Source: Rhynchospora pubera
Taxonomy: Eukaryota; Streptophyta; Magnoliopsida; Poales; Cyperaceae
NCBI GenBank assembly: GCA_028095005.1
Contig: CM051463.1
Coordinates: 80,395,002 to 80,459,001 of the forward strand
DNA length: 64,000 bases
Direction: 5' to 3'
Part shown: piece by piece, positions 9,817-22,104 of the stretch
Numbering within the stretch: the first letter of the stretch is position 1
How the letters are laid out: each line of letters begins with the position of its first letter
Notes under the pieces: generated by a model
The model's database searches: none
What the model saw: only the letters and a program-made list of their open reading frames with translations
What the model was told of the DNA's origin: nothing
Translations under genes and position numbers: made by a program

Positions 9817-12800
9817 GGCCTAGAGTCAATCAGTAGTGACTTCTAGCCAACGAAGAATTGAGAACGATGTCATATATCTACATATACACATGTCTCGGAC
9901 CTCAAAATAAATAATACGCTTAAAGCTAGTTACTCATACGTCCACCACGTATGGATGCATAACTGCATCTCGTATACTGCTCAAGGTAGAGGTCGTGCTA
10001 GAGTGTTCGCTGTGTTCGCGAACCTATCCAAAAATTGTTCGACCATATATATATATACTCCTATATATATTCTTGATCACCATCATATGATATCAAGTGA
10101 TATCATTATAGATCATATTTGAATCTCCAATGTAACATTGGGTTCTTTAGGAGTAAGTTATAGTTCGAGATGCTTAGAACCATAATAACTCAACTAAGAA
10201 ATCGATCCGAAATAAACTTCTTTTATTGCTTCACAAGTTGCTATGTATTTTTGCTTTGGTGACGGAAACGGTTGTAATATTCCATTTAGAACACCTTCTA
10301 AACTTACAACACCACCTTTTAGCAAAATATGTATTTCAACTGTGATTATATCAATCTTTCGAAAAACTAGCATTAGTGTAATTAACTTACACGAGCTCTC
10401 TTTCATCTTAAGAGATGAAACATTATATCACTCTTTCTCATAAGGTACTCGAGGATATCCTTGACTATCGTCCTAATGTGTCTCTCTTGTATCCATTTGA
10501 CAACTGTTTGTCATATCCTTTGGATACTACACATCGGGGCATATGCATAAATATTACGTACACAATGAAACTCATAATGAAAGAATGCTTGAACTATTTC
10601 ATGCACTTTCTTGAATTGAGTTGCAATAGACCGAGTTAAAACACTCAAGTCATGCCATGTGACGTATAGTTAGACATCCTTTCTTGGAGTGTAACTTTCG
10701 TGTTTCTAGAACACTTCGTCAATATATGCATATTTGCTCAAACCTAACATCCATCATAATCTATCTTTATAGATTTTGTTTCCTAGGGTTAGGTGACTTC
10801 GCCCAAGTTCTCATTTGAGAAAGCATTCTCCAAAGAGATCTCGACAATACTTATTTTCTTAATGTTATTCCCAATTTAATGAATTGTTATCTTGAACAAT
10901 ACAAGTAATACAATTATGCTCCCACTGAATATCTTGTCTATACAAGATACTTTTGACGAAGTTCAACTCCTTGACTTCATTGTCAAAACTTTTTATTCCA
11001 ATCTCCACAACACTTGCTTTAATCCATTAATGGATCCTTAAAGCATGCGTATGTTTTTAGCAATACATAAAACCTCGATTTGTGTCAAATGCACAACATC
11101 ATCCTTTCATTCATACGAAGAAGGCGATTTTATGTGTTTTTCCATATATCAATATATATGAAATACAACTATTGCTAGAATGATCTTTATTGACTTTTAC
11201 ATAGCCACAAGCAAGAGGTTGTGCTTTGTACGTAGTCAACTAGTCATCGACTTAGACATAGCTACAAGCGAGAAGCCGCGCTTTGTACATAGTCGATTTG
11301 TTATCCATGTCGATCTTTCCTTTTGAAAATCTAAACGTTCTTGATGGATTGCTCCTTCATGAACATTAACCAAGGTCTATACCTTGTTGTTATACATGGA
11401 TTTTATTCAAAGATCATATGAATTCGAACCATATATGTGGAATCGGATCGTTCCATCGTTTCTTTGTTTATCAACGAATTCTCATATGCTTAGTACGAGA
11501 ATGTTGTGACAACCTATGCACCAAACGGCTTAGGAAATCAACTCTCGTTGATCTTTTGTAGGTTTGGTACTTGAGGTTCATGAACTTCTTCCACAACGAT
11601 TTGTTGAACAAGTTCTTGACTCCTTATATATATTCCATGAGTTTCTCGAATCATCATCAACTCGTGAGATGGTTGAGTCCTCATTGGAAGGAGCGTACTA
11701 TTAAACTTCTTTCAAAACAACTTGTGAATGAAGTTTCGCTCAACTCCCACTAAGTACCATGTATGGAGTGACAAGTTTCCCATAAGAGTACTTCTTGTAG
11801 TGACGCATAAACTATTTTAATGCTCACTTTACTCCCACTACTTCTTCTTGAGAATTTCAACTCATCAAGACTACATTATGATTAGCAACAACTACTTTGT
11901 TCTTATCATATTCGTGGAAGTAGTGCTTTTTTAATATAAAGCATCCTACAAATATATAGTGTCTTATTTGGTTTAAGCTTATAAGTCCACAATACTTGAA
12001 ATAAGCTTCTCAACACCAAATCTCGAGAAGTATTATACTTAGAGATCAAAATCTCCTAAAATATCTTCTTCAATAGACTTCGATGGAACATTATTCAGTG
12101 TAAACAATATTGTCCTCAAACATAATTCCCTAATACGAGTCGAATAAGTCAATTTGATTTATTACCGATCGAACTATACAAAATATTGTTCGATACCTCC
12201 ATTATTGGACATATTATTCCTCATGGAGCGAGTTGTGAAACTACTTTCATACTCTTTAGATAATATTTCAAATCATATGACTTAACTACTTATTTATTTA
12301 CCACAATTAATTATAAGACTTCCATTTTTCTTGAACGGTCTTTTAAACTTCACTCTTGAACTCCTTTGAACTAGTCAAAAAGGTTCATACTTATACCTTA
12401 TCAAATAGATATGTTAATATCTACAATGATCGTTGGTTAAGTAGTAAAGTATCAACAACCTTTCATTACACAAGTACTTATAGGTCTTTATACATCGATA
12501 TGTATAAGTCCTAATCAAGTCACTTGTCCTTAAACCTTTGTAGGTTAAAGGCGCTTTTGTCATTTAACAAACATGATTCGCATATCAATCGATTTGAAAT
12601 CGAATTGAATTTACGAGCTCTATGTTACGTAGACTCTCGTAATGCGATTCTCGTTTATGTATGTGACTAAGCTGTTATATATAACATGAAAGTCAAAATA
12701 CTTTATGTTAAGTCTTACGCATCCTATTTGTCATTCAAAATTGTTTATCTATTTCAAGCAAATTCAATCAAGATGCATGAAATCATATAAACAAATCCAT

Positions 12801-15800
12801 GATAAAAGAACTTGTCTTTTACTAAACATAGTCATCCATCATCGAATATGAAATGGAGACGTTGTGAGAGGTTAGGATTAAGGTATGCAACCTTCAATTC
12901 CTAAATAAACTCTTAATAAAGATAACTCTACGTATTCAATGGTAATGACTTAAACGAATAAGTCATCTCCTATACGGAGTTTACTTTATATCTCTCGAAC
13001 ATTCTCTTATTCTTCATTGCCAACACATTTCGTTAAATGCGAGCATATGAACTAGTATCAAGTTACTAGTGTAAATTAGAGATAGTGAGATAATTTGAAC
13101 GACAAATACACTTTATGATTAGAATATTTCTAATCGTCACAATCATGGTACTTCGGACAACCTTTCAAATGCCTCCCATAAACGGCAAATGAAACATCTC
13201 ATGTGACACATGGTCATCAATGAGAGTCTCGAAATTTCAACTCATACCTTGGTGAAGTATTTCTTGAATACTTAACCAATCACCTTTTTTTGCATTAACA
13301 AGCGTGCGAAAAAGGTAACATTATATCCTTCATGATTCCAAAGAGATCGTATGACAATATCAACAATCCTTGATATCGGAGATTAATATCTCTAGTCATC
13401 AATTAGCTACTTCAATCTTTCGATTTGTAAGCTAATGAAACATTCATATAACTTCTTTTAAAAGAAATAATCTCTTGGTCAACTCATATTCTTTATACTC
13501 AATCATAAATGATGGAGTTAATATCTACTTTCTCCAAGAACACTTTCTTGAGTAAGCGAACGAGAGCGTACGAGTTAAATCTAGTCCATATGAATTCTCT
13601 AATTCAAAGGTCTAGAAATTTTGAATGAGGATATTAAGCATACGCTTTATTGAATAATTTTTCGCCAAAAGTCAATCAATCATCGCGTTGCTACGTTCGG
13701 GTAGTTTGAGGAAGGTTTTGGGAATTGACATACTCAAATTTCTCTTCACTAAGATCGTGTCTTAGGAATCGGTATTACTTCTTTAAGTGAATACTTTTAG
13801 AAACGAGTTTGTTCATTTTCAAAGATTGATCGCAACAAAATTAACAATTTTAACATCTATAACAAAATCAATTTACGGTCATTTAGTTTATGCAATTGTT
13901 TTATTTATAACAAATAAAACTCCCACTACATTTATTTAATGTCCCTAATGTAGTTGGTTTTCCAAGATCCCTATTTTCGTTGAGATGGTGCTAGCGTCGG
14001 CGTGACACCAAAACAACTAGATAAGGTAGGTTCTCCAACCAATCATTCCATATGATTCTTGGTTTGTGAAATATCACATGTACATCCACAAACTTTGCCC
14101 CGATGTCCAATCCGATTAGAAAACATCGTTAAGTAACCTTTCTCTATTTGCTCCTAGTAAATCCGATTTACACCCCGACACGGATGATGGAACACGATGT
14201 CCCGCGTCGGCGAGAATGAATCAATGAACGATCATACACGTTAGAAGGGGATAGAGAGAAGGAGGGCGATTTAACTTAATCATGTTTTGTTTGGGACAAT
14301 CAATTAAGTGACACTTGTTTGGTGGTCATGTAAGCATACACCCATACCTAGCCTATGACAATTCATAGCAATCACAAGCAATCACATATAAGCATCTCAT
14401 AGTTGTGGGTTTGTATGGCTCCCGCTTGCATTAGTTTCGCCACATCGTCCATGAAGCAAAACTAATCTAATCCTTGCCCTCCCACTAAATTCTATAAGGA
14501 TCTAAATCCTATATAAAATAAAGGTGCAAAATACATGTGAAAACATCATGTTCCCTTCCTATCCTTAGGGGCATGCAAGCCTCACAAGTTACATAAAAAT
14601 TAATCAAAAATTAATTAATGGCACCAAAGGCCGCATTACAAACATTCACACATGCATTTATTTACAACCACAAGGCATTGAGTCTTGAGCCATACTAAAC
14701 CCACTATCCACCTACAAAACAAAGTTAGCACATACAAGAACTTTGTTTCCAATTAACGATTTTCAAGCATCTTTGCGTATCGTTTGCTATAAGTAAATTC
14801 CGTGTACAAATCCTCAATTTTAAACAACCAAACTTGTTTAAATTCATTTAGAAAGTTCTTTCAACATCCCATAACTGAAAGGAGATCAAACAAGGAGTTT
14901 TCTAATTAATTTCAACTAGTTTGAATACTTAGAAAAACAGTAATTTACCAAAAAACGTAACTAATGGAATCCAACAAAAACAACAGTTTTCGGTCTCCAA
15001 AAATTCTCAAATAAATTACTTAAGCTCCTTATCATAATTGTGATTACCAGTAAAAATTTCAAGAAGAGATCTTAAACCATCTGGGAGAATCAAAAATGAC
15101 AAATCTCTTACAAGTGCACGAAACACCGTTATGAGATTTTCAGCTTATCCTCTCAACCATTTGGTCTGTTAGACCACCTTCTATCCAGTTTTTATATATA
15201 CAATATACATAGAAAAACTTGTTTAGACTACAGGCTATCCATTCATGAAAAGAAAACAACCAAGTTCAGTTCAATAATTTTAAGTTACATGCTAAACAAT
15301 CAACAAATTCTGTACTGGAACAGACTGTCGATCGAAATGTTTTAACCTAGTTGAAGGTCCAAACTTCCACGAAAAATTATAAAATTAATTTTCCTGGAAT
15401 CCTAACTCAAAAAAAAACAACTCCATTTAAACAGAATTTTTAAAGGAGTTCTCAGTTGGTACAGTTTATTAGAACAATCGATTTGCTTAACAAACTGGAT
15501 CTGACAAGATCTTCCTTTTCATACTTGAAAACCCACAAATTAATCCGAGTCATGCAACAATTTATACATGCTCAGAAAGAGCTTCAAGTCCTCTTTATTT
15601 CTAGCCATAGAACACTGGTACTTATATTCAAAATATAAATCTTTCAAGCCATTCAAACAGGACAGTGCGAGCAGAAACTGGTTCTGCGCACTGTCGCCGT
15701 TTTATTCACAATAAATCTATACTAATTCCGAAAAAAGTGAATCCAACGCCAAAAGAATCACAATCCAAAGATCTACAACTTTCATGCAGATGGAAAAAAC

Positions 15801-15947
15801 TTCCAGAGAACATATAACATCGAAAAACGCGAAACAATACAGAAAATACCATTTCCAGACAGCAAACAAACGCATCATCTCTACTAATCCGTTAATTAGC
15901 CAATTTCTCTTAATTAAGTGTCAAAAATAGCTTAAGTACGACCAAGT
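9817..15947 (-). other. Decayed interior of the Copia-type element
   Basis: About 6.1 kb, AT-rich, with stops in all frames. The only recognisable coding trace is the RNase H remnant near the 3' end. A local imperfect direct repeat lies at 11202-11245 and 11258-11300 (ACATAGCYACAAGC followed by GTGCTTTGTAC-like sequence). I see no gag or integrase block that I can place with confidence. Confidence 0.6.
10194..10406 (-). pseudogene. Remnant of Copia RNase H
   Basis: The minus strand encodes GGVVS followed by SPKQKYIATCEAIKEVYF. This resembles the GGAVSW...SSKQ...AEYIA..EA.KEAVW core of Copia RNase H. It lies close to the 3' LTR, where RNase H belongs in the gag-pol order. The conserved spacing is disturbed, so this is a relic. 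Confidence 0.6.
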
Positions 15948-15958
15948 CTCTGATACCA
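15948..15958 (-). promoter_or_regulatory. tRNA-Met primer binding site of the Copia-type element
   Basis: The minus strand reads TGGTATCAGAG one base after the 5' LTR end. This is the usual Copia primer site, complementary to initiator tRNA-Met. Confidence 0.88.
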
Positions 15959-15959
15959 C

Positions 15960-17737
15960 TGTTAGGAAATCGCTCAATTTTAATTTTGTGACTAATTACT
16001 AACTAATTAATCCAATTAAACAAGAGCAAGAGATCTAGTACAAAGCTATTCGACACAAAGAGAGAAAGGGGTGGAATTTTGTACCTCCCGCGAAATCGTA
16101 TTCGCGGGGCTCGATCCTACGGCGTGGGAATCGATGGGGTGCTCTCCTTCGCCTCCTAATCGCGCGCCTCGAGTCCACCAAGGAAACTAACCATTCTCAT
16201 AGGTCCTATGCTAGTAGGAACTAGAGGAATGCTCATCCCTTTACTATTCTTGAACTAATTTTAGGAATAGCTATTCTCAACACATGAGACCTATTAATAA
16301 TCAATGGAAGAGAGCAAAAATGGAATAGAGAAAACCAATTTTCTCTCTTTGAAGGTGGCGGCTAGAGAAGGAGGCAAGAGGAGGAGAGAGAACTAGGGTT
16401 GGAAGGCACCAACTAGTGGTCCTTATATAGAGATCAAGTCCAACCTTCTTACCTCACTTTTTACCATTTTGCCACTCTATGGCCGGCCAAATAAAAGGCC
16501 TAAATTGGGCCTTTTCCATATTTTAATTATTCTCTATTAAGCCTATTATATCAATTATATAATGGGCCTATCCAATTGATTATTATTTCGGCTCACAACG
16601 GCTAATTAAATTAAGCCTATTTATTCAATATAATTCCTACAATTATATTAAATATTGTTGAGCATAATTAATTATCAATTCAATGATAATTACTTTGAGA
16701 TAAGCATATGTATTAAATTAATTTCTATATGATCCTTTTGATGTAATTAATTATAACGGTTTGCAACGGTATATAATTAATTAATCAACTCATCATATTT
16801 TTTTGCATTCTCCAATGCAAACAAATCAATTAATACACTGTATGGTTAAAGTCCTATTTGTGTGACCCTTTGAGGATTTATGCTAAGTTGGACATGGAAT
16901 TAAATCGCTATTTAATTCCAATAATCATAAGCGGTATCTAGCAACACGTTATGATTCCCAATTCACATAAATAGTGTACTGCTACAATATTTCAATCCTG
17001 CATAAGAGAATAAATGTATTTCCCTATTTTGATTCTTATGTCTCACGATATCATCGTATAATCCAAGATAGGAGTGTGTCATTCTTGCAGATTATACGTT
17101 TCTTGATCTAGAGATAATTGTATAAAGTTGCATGCAAACAATCTATCTCCATCAAGGGGCCCAAACAGATATCGTCACTCACTAAGTGAATTAATGAGGG
17201 ACATACGGTTTTCTTGATGATTAACTTTTCCCCGCACAATTCAAGAGAACATAAATAAAGTCCGTATAGCAGCCCTTATCGGGAATCAGCGGTAGACAGT
17301 ATTTATTGAACCTATCCTCATGTGGAAAAGATAAACATCTCAAACTTAGAACCAAAATCATAACGAAATAAACAATGACACATAACACAATCCATATGTT
17401 TATTTCGATGGGTCAAGTCCTGTGCTATGTTCCATAACATACACATATGCAATTAAGTTGGTAACTCTTTACCTATGATTAGTAGAACTTAATCATCACT
17501 TAACTTGCATACTAATCTTATATGATAATTAATGTTCCTTGTTAATTATCAAGATTATGGACCGTTTAGATTTATTATTGTCATTCTAAAGAATGATCAA
17601 CAGAGATCTACAATTCAGATCCTCAACCTGAATAATCTGTCAATAATAAACCTAGGAACAGATGATAAAATCTCATCCAAAACATAAACTAATAATTAAG
17701 TCATTAAATTATTGACTTCTAGGACATAACTCTAACA
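15960..17737 (-). repeat. 5' LTR of the Copia-type element
   Basis: 1778 bp, the same length and apparently the same sequence as 8028-9805. Its TATA-like site is at 16429-16423 on the minus strand. The target duplication GTATG follows at 17738-17742. Confidence 0.92.
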
Positions 17738-17742
17738 GTATG

Positions 17743-18992
17743 TAGCTCCGCCAGCTTAATTGCTCTGCATGTATCATGAGTAATTGCTCGCCAAATGGTA
17801 AATCATTGATTACGACTGAAGCAACATTTCCAACTTCTCCTTCAGATAATGAGCAAATTGCGTCACTATCAGGTTCATTTAGATCAACTGAGAGGACATC
17901 CCAGCTATCTGACAGCTCCATATTTTCAATAATGGATGCCCTGGCAATGTTTCCTGTTTTGCGGTTACAATCTCGCGCGAAATGTCCTTCTTCTCCGTAA
18001 ATGAAACACTTGCATTTGTGGACTTTGTCAGCATGTTTTCTTTTGAACACACGCACATGAGATTCGTGGGGTTTGCCTTTGTAAGTTTTGGACTTGCGAA
18101 GTCCATACTTCTTTCTTTCTCCATAGTAGCCTGGTAATGGGATTTTGCAGCAAAAGGAGAGATCTTTCAAGCTTCTTTGGAGTGCAGCTTGTTTGCATCT
18201 TTCAGCCAGGTATTGGTATGAGAAATTTATTCTTGGCATAACACCTATCGCTGCTCCAGGGTATTTATCTAAAAATGCCTTTTCTAGTTCTTGCCCAATT
18301 AGAGGTGGCATTTTTCTGAAAAAATTTTCCGAGAGTTCTGAGGAAATGTACATCCTCCCGGATTTTGCTGCAAGGATCTTGTAATCATTCATGTAGTTAA
18401 ACAGATCCTTAACGTGGTTGCATGACAAGCGTTCAAGGTCTTGGTAAGCGCGTGTCTGTTCTTCAGTGGACCCTTGGTATGGGTCTTCTAGCAATATCAT
18501 CCTTCGAATGCAGGAGATTATGTTTTGGGGATCATCTGCAACTGCTATTAATTCTTCATACTCGTGGGGATACGCCATTCTCCATTGGATGAATATCTTT
18601 TTCTCTACATCCCCTAGGAGATTTTCAATGAAAATCACCTTACTCTTGTTATCTGTCCAGTTGCGGTCATTAACCACATTGAGAGTAATTGATTCCCATC
18701 CAGAAATTACATCACTGTATTGCCTGATATCTTCTGGTAATACCAGAATTGCACCTTTGTCACTTTGAGCATCTGGAAGGTTGAATCTCCCACTATGCTG
18801 TTGTGCATAACCCCCTTTGAGTCTGCCAACATGATCTCTGATTTCATGTATTGTTGGCATCGGTGTTTGCCTTGATGTACTTGCCGGTGGGTAGTTAACA
18901 GGACCCATCACTGGTTCTGTTAGCCTTCTTTGGGTGAGTGAACTATCAGCCGTTGAAAAAGCTGATTCCATCATTTTTGCGAAAGCCTTCAT
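17743..18992 (-). pseudogene. Pararetrovirus polyprotein, coat protein and zinc-knuckle part
   Basis: A frame of over 400 codons covers the badnavirus coat-protein core, including the INFSYQYLAERCKQAA-like segment, and a basic KRKHADKVHKCKCF stretch before an RNA-binding knuckle. The knuckle normally reads C-x2-C-x4-H-x4-C. Here the second Cys is Tyr (CFIYGEEGHFARDC), so zinc binding should be lost. The frame then reaches an acidic tail and is cut at 17743 by the Copia element; beyond this point the apparent frame runs a few codons into the LTR. Upstream it is out of register with the preceding piece. Confidence 0.88.
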
Positions 18993-19003
18993 CTTGGGAT
19001 ATT

Positions 19004-19360
19004 CTAGTTCTGTTTCTTCTGCCGCATATGCAAAGTGCGACAGTTTGTCTTCACTTTCTTCGGAGGCGAAAGGATTGAGCCATTCTTCCTCTGATCATCA
19101 TCTTTATCCCAGATTGGACAATAATCTAGCATCGGTCCTTCTCTAGACAGAGATGCTAGTAGTTGGATTGATTCCAACTCTTCCAAGGTTTCTGGCTCTT
19201 TAATTGTAACCATCAGGGCCATTTCTTCATCTAGTTCTTCTTCATCATTGGGCCCGACAACTACTGGTTCTGCTGGTGCAGTTGCTGTATATCCACCAAA
19301 TCTAATGGCTAGGGAGCCATCAGTTCTTGATCTGACTCGAATTGTCTGTGGGTGTTGCAC
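19004..19360 (-). pseudogene. Pararetrovirus polyprotein, acidic linker between movement and coat regions
   Basis: A 118-codon frame with a run of acidic residues (PNDEEELDEEMA) and the PIWDKDDD-like stretch seen before badnavirus coat proteins. It overlaps the end of the movement-protein frame in a different register and differs again from the coat-protein frame. Frame breaks therefore lie near 19.35 and 19.0 kb. Confidence 0.75.
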
Positions 19361-19787
19361 TTCTGGGATTGCTGGTGGCCTGATTATCCATCGTTGGCCT
19401 CAATTCTTCGGTTGATCTCGGTTGTCCCGGTATAGCCCTTATGCCTCTGCTTGCTAGGTGCTCTGTTACACCTTGGACATTGTACCGGAAGTTCGTGTGG
19501 CTGGTGTTTGATAACCTCCCTATTAAAGATCGAGAGATTAAGAGGTTGCTTTCTCCACCTCGCCATGATTCATACCCATGAGTTTGTACAACCAATTGGA
19601 TGTGATTGTAAAAATCATGAATACTAACCATCATGTCAGGGACTGCGTATGCCAGCTGTGTGTTGTCTGTTAAGTCCATTTTCATGGAACTTATCAGTGA
19701 GGTATCATTCCCCCATCTTGTGTCTCTCAAAACAACTAGAGCATTTACCCCTGCATTTCTTCTGTGCAGAGCGTATAACCTGACCAT
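19320..19787 (-). pseudogene. Pararetrovirus polyprotein, movement-protein part
   Basis: Encodes the badnavirus-type movement domain: LHRRNAGV near the start, RDTRWG, then IHDFYNHIQ and YESWRGGESNLLI followed by IGRLSNT. In the virus this protein moves the genome between cells through plasmodesmata. The frame is separated from the N-terminal piece by a small frame change near 19.8 kb and ends in an unrelated tail at 19320. Confidence 0.88.
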
Positions 19788-19795
19788 TACAACAC

Positions 19796-20191
19796 CTATG
19801 TGTAAGTGTTGTAATCCTTCTTCAACGAGCCTGTTGTAACTTCTTGAGAGATAAAGGGAATTTCCCTTTGATCTCCAACCACCAGAATTCTTTCATCAGA
19901 ATAATGTTGGTATACCCGATGATTTCTTTCGCTCCATCCGGCTTGGTATAGTGTTTCTGCCGGGATTTGCTGTGCTCTGCGGAACTGTGAGACGCTTAGC
20001 TCCGCATCAGGACTTAGTTGAGATTCTAATGTCCTTCGACATCGCCTACGCCTTGGTAATCTTCTTTGTGCCTCATACCGTAACCGACTTCCGAGTCTGT
20101 AATACCGAATTTGATCTTCAACAGTTGGTATTTGGTTTTCGTGGCCCAATACAGATGATCTACCCACTGTTTCTGTTTGAGTACGACTCAT
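19796..20191 (-). pseudogene. Pararetrovirus polyprotein, N-terminal part
   Basis: ORF3 starts at ATG 20191. The ATG overlaps the stop of the ORF2-like gene as ATGA, the arrangement used for leaky scanning in badnaviruses. The piece includes an Arg-rich stretch (RRLPRRRRCRR) and RAQQIPAETLY...HRVYQHYSDE, typical of the region before the movement domain. A small frame change near 19.82 kb ends it at 19796. Confidence 0.85.
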
Positions 20192-20586
20192 TGTATCTTT
20201 TTCTTTTCTTCTTCGTATATTTTCTTTGGGTCACGATATACGAAAAATTTGCCTGTTATGGTTGGCCGTTTTGAGGTTGTTGGCGGACCGAGACTCAAGT
20301 TTTTGAGTTGATTTTGGATTTGTTCTAGGGCCTCGGATGTGTCAGACCCTTCAGGTGCTTTTATCCTTCTGAGGTCTTTTATTTGGTCCTTGCAGTCTTC
20401 GAGTTCTTCCTTGATTTTAACAAGCAGTTGAATGATTGTGTTGTTCTGCTTGATAATTGTTGAGGTACCCTTTTGTGTTGCTTCGGATGGTTTAACAAAA
20501 CCAAGGGCTGGCTCTTCTAATGACTCTGTTGCTCGTAGGGCTTCTCTGTATACTGAACTTTCAGTAGTGAGACGCCAATCGCTCAT
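20188..20586 (-). CDS. Pararetrovirus ORF2-like protein, 132 aa
   Basis: An intact frame from ATG 20586. It resembles badnavirus P2: YREALRATESLEEPALGF near the start, then KQNNTIIQLLVKI and a coiled-coil-like acidic stretch, ending in a basic Lys-rich tail. P2 proteins bind nucleic acid and associate with virions. The stop overlaps the ORF3 start. This is the only viral gene of the expected badnavirus set that is complete in this copy, apart from the unidentified ORF at 4830-5255. Confidence 0.85.
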   Translation of the reverse strand: MSDWRLTTESSVYREALRATESLEEPALGFVKPSEATQKGTSTIIKQNNTIIQLLVKIKEELEDCKDQIKDLRRIKAPEGSDTSEALEQIQNQLKNLSLGPPTTSKRPTITGKFFVYRDPKKIYEEEKKKIQ

Positions 20587-21352
20587 AAATAAAAATAATT
20601 TTTATAAGTATTTATTCAAGATTTATTCTTAATTTCTAAATGACCTTTAATTTCAAAATATTCTAGGCTGGCATTTCGGGTTTAATTATCCCATTTTATT
20701 AAATGTTCAATTCAAAATCCTGAATTTTCTTTATTAAAACATCTGGTTTTCCTTGGGGACAGTTTTTGGGGTTCCTAAAGCATTTAAAGGTGGGTAGAGT
20801 GGCAAAATCCCAATTTCCTTATTTTTGGGTGGCAAATAACTAATTTTCCCATTTTGTTATCAGGGAAATTTCTCCCCATACAGTAGGTATTGACTGGCCA
20901 CATATTTTATCGCTGGCTTGAGATGTCATATAGAAATTTTTATTAGGTACCATCTGAAAACAAATCGCTCCGATTGCATAAAATAAGGACAGGAGGTGCC
21001 AATTGTTTATAGTTGTTACAAGTGAGTTGCAATATCTAATAATATTATAGAAGCTTTTGCGATCATAGATAGGGTTCAGGCCGTGTATCATTTATAAATT
21101 GAAGCTCATTGTTACTGATGAAGTTTGGCTTTTGCTAGTATCATACTATTATTTATCAAGAAGTCAGATGCTTGCCTTTATTTTACTACTTGAATACGAT
21201 GTTATGCTTTTTAGCAAATTCTTGGTGAAAGCTGGTCTGAAGAATTTGAATTTACAAAACTGAAAACAAATTGATACCTCGACTGGGTGTTTGCATAACA
21301 CAAGCAGCAAGAGTGTAAAGTAGGAAAACAGGGACTGCAACCTTACTAGAAC
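20587..21352. other. Upstream of viral ORF2; viral/host junction region
   Basis: AT-rich. No ORF1 is found before ORF2, so the viral leader and ORF1 are either lost or highly degraded. A small repeat-like segment with paired GTGGCAAA motifs (about 20795-20850) mirrors one at 3870-3920. Otherwise nothing is recognised. Confidence 0.4.
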
Positions 21353-21630
21353 TAGGGGTGGGCGCGGTATACCGTAAATATGCGAAACCGTTCCGTTCCG
21401 TCCATGTGAAACATATAATGGAACAAAATTTCATTCCGTTTCGCAAACGGAACGGAAAATGGAATGCAATTCGTGATTCGTTTATGTGAAATACAGTGCA
21501 AATTATACCGTTCCGCTACGTTCCGTCCAAACGGAACGAATACGAATCAGCCGGTACATACCGTTTGTTGAAACGGAACGGAATACGGAATGCCTCATTC
21601 CGTTTCCGTTTAATACGTTGCCCAGGTCTA
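21353..21630. mobile_element. hAT-type miniature element with CGGAACG subterminal repeats
   Basis: 278 bp, with ends TAGGGGTGGGC and GCCCAGGTCTA, flanked by a perfect 8-bp duplication ACTAGAAC (21345-21352 and 21631-21638). The interior is dominated by ACGGAACG-type repeats in both orientations. Short frames on both strands here are by-products of the repeats. Confidence 0.85.
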
Positions 21631-21638
21631 ACTAGAAC

Positions 21639-22104
21639 GTCTCCTGTAAATCCACACGGAAGGTGCACAGTGATTAATCGATTAATTAATACAAACATTC
21701 AGCTTTGAAATGTGATTGATTACGTTTAGCAACATAGAGTGTCTCACCAGCAGAAATTGAACTCTCCTTCGACGCCTTCTTATTTTTAAGTACAATTTTT
21801 GACATCAATATCAAGTGAAGTAATTCTAATTTGTATATTTTATTTCCTAGTATATGCATCCCTCTCATTTTATTATGTAGGGTCAAAACCTAACAAACTG
21901 TTTTATACTTCCTGTACGCCACACACATCGATTTCCTCACCACTGCCTGTACAAATCCTTCTTCTCACAAATGATATAATAAATGTTCAATTACATGAAA
22001 TAATCCCGAATTCCCATAATGCAAATTATATCATACTTATATTCGATCCTTCTCTTATACTACCTATTGTATCGGTAAGTACTTTGTTTGAGAGACATAC
22101 ATAG
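21639..22104. other. Intergenic, no gene seen
   Basis: AT-rich sequence between the miniature element and the decayed membrane-protein copy. Short frames occur, but none has recognisable features. Confidence 0.4.

Larger units (their letters stand above)
8028..17737 (-). mobile_element. Non-autonomous Copia-type LTR retrotransposon inserted in the pararetrovirus
   Basis: A 9710-bp element lies between 5-bp target duplications GTATG (8023-8027 and 17738-17742). Both LTRs are 1778 bp and start TGTTAG and end CTAACA. A tRNA-Met primer site next to the right LTR and a purine tract next to the left LTR put the element on the minus strand. The 6.15-kb interior has no open frame longer than about 80 codons, but a decayed Copia RNase H stretch is visible at 10194-10406. 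The LTRs look identical while the interior is ruined, so it was probably copied recently by enzymes supplied from another element. Confidence 0.92.
4240..20600 (-). mobile_element. Endogenous badnavirus-like pararetrovirus (Caulimoviridae), split by a Copia element
   Basis: On the minus strand the order is: ORF2-like gene (20586-20188), ORF3 polyprotein pieces (N-terminal region, movement protein, coat protein, Cys-rich region, protease, reverse transcriptase, RNase H; 20191 down to 5408), a small unidentified ORF (5255-4830), TATA box, poly(A) signal, and tRNA-Met primer site (4289-4278). Two points fit genus Badnavirus: the ATGA overlap of ORF2 and ORF3, and a C-x2-C-x11-C-x2-C-x4-C-x2-C motif before the protease. 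About 6.6 kb of viral sequence remains, slightly short of a badnavirus genome. ORF3 is broken by three frame changes, an in-frame stop and the Copia insertion, so this is an old non-functional copy. Outer borders are approximate. Confidence 0.88.
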
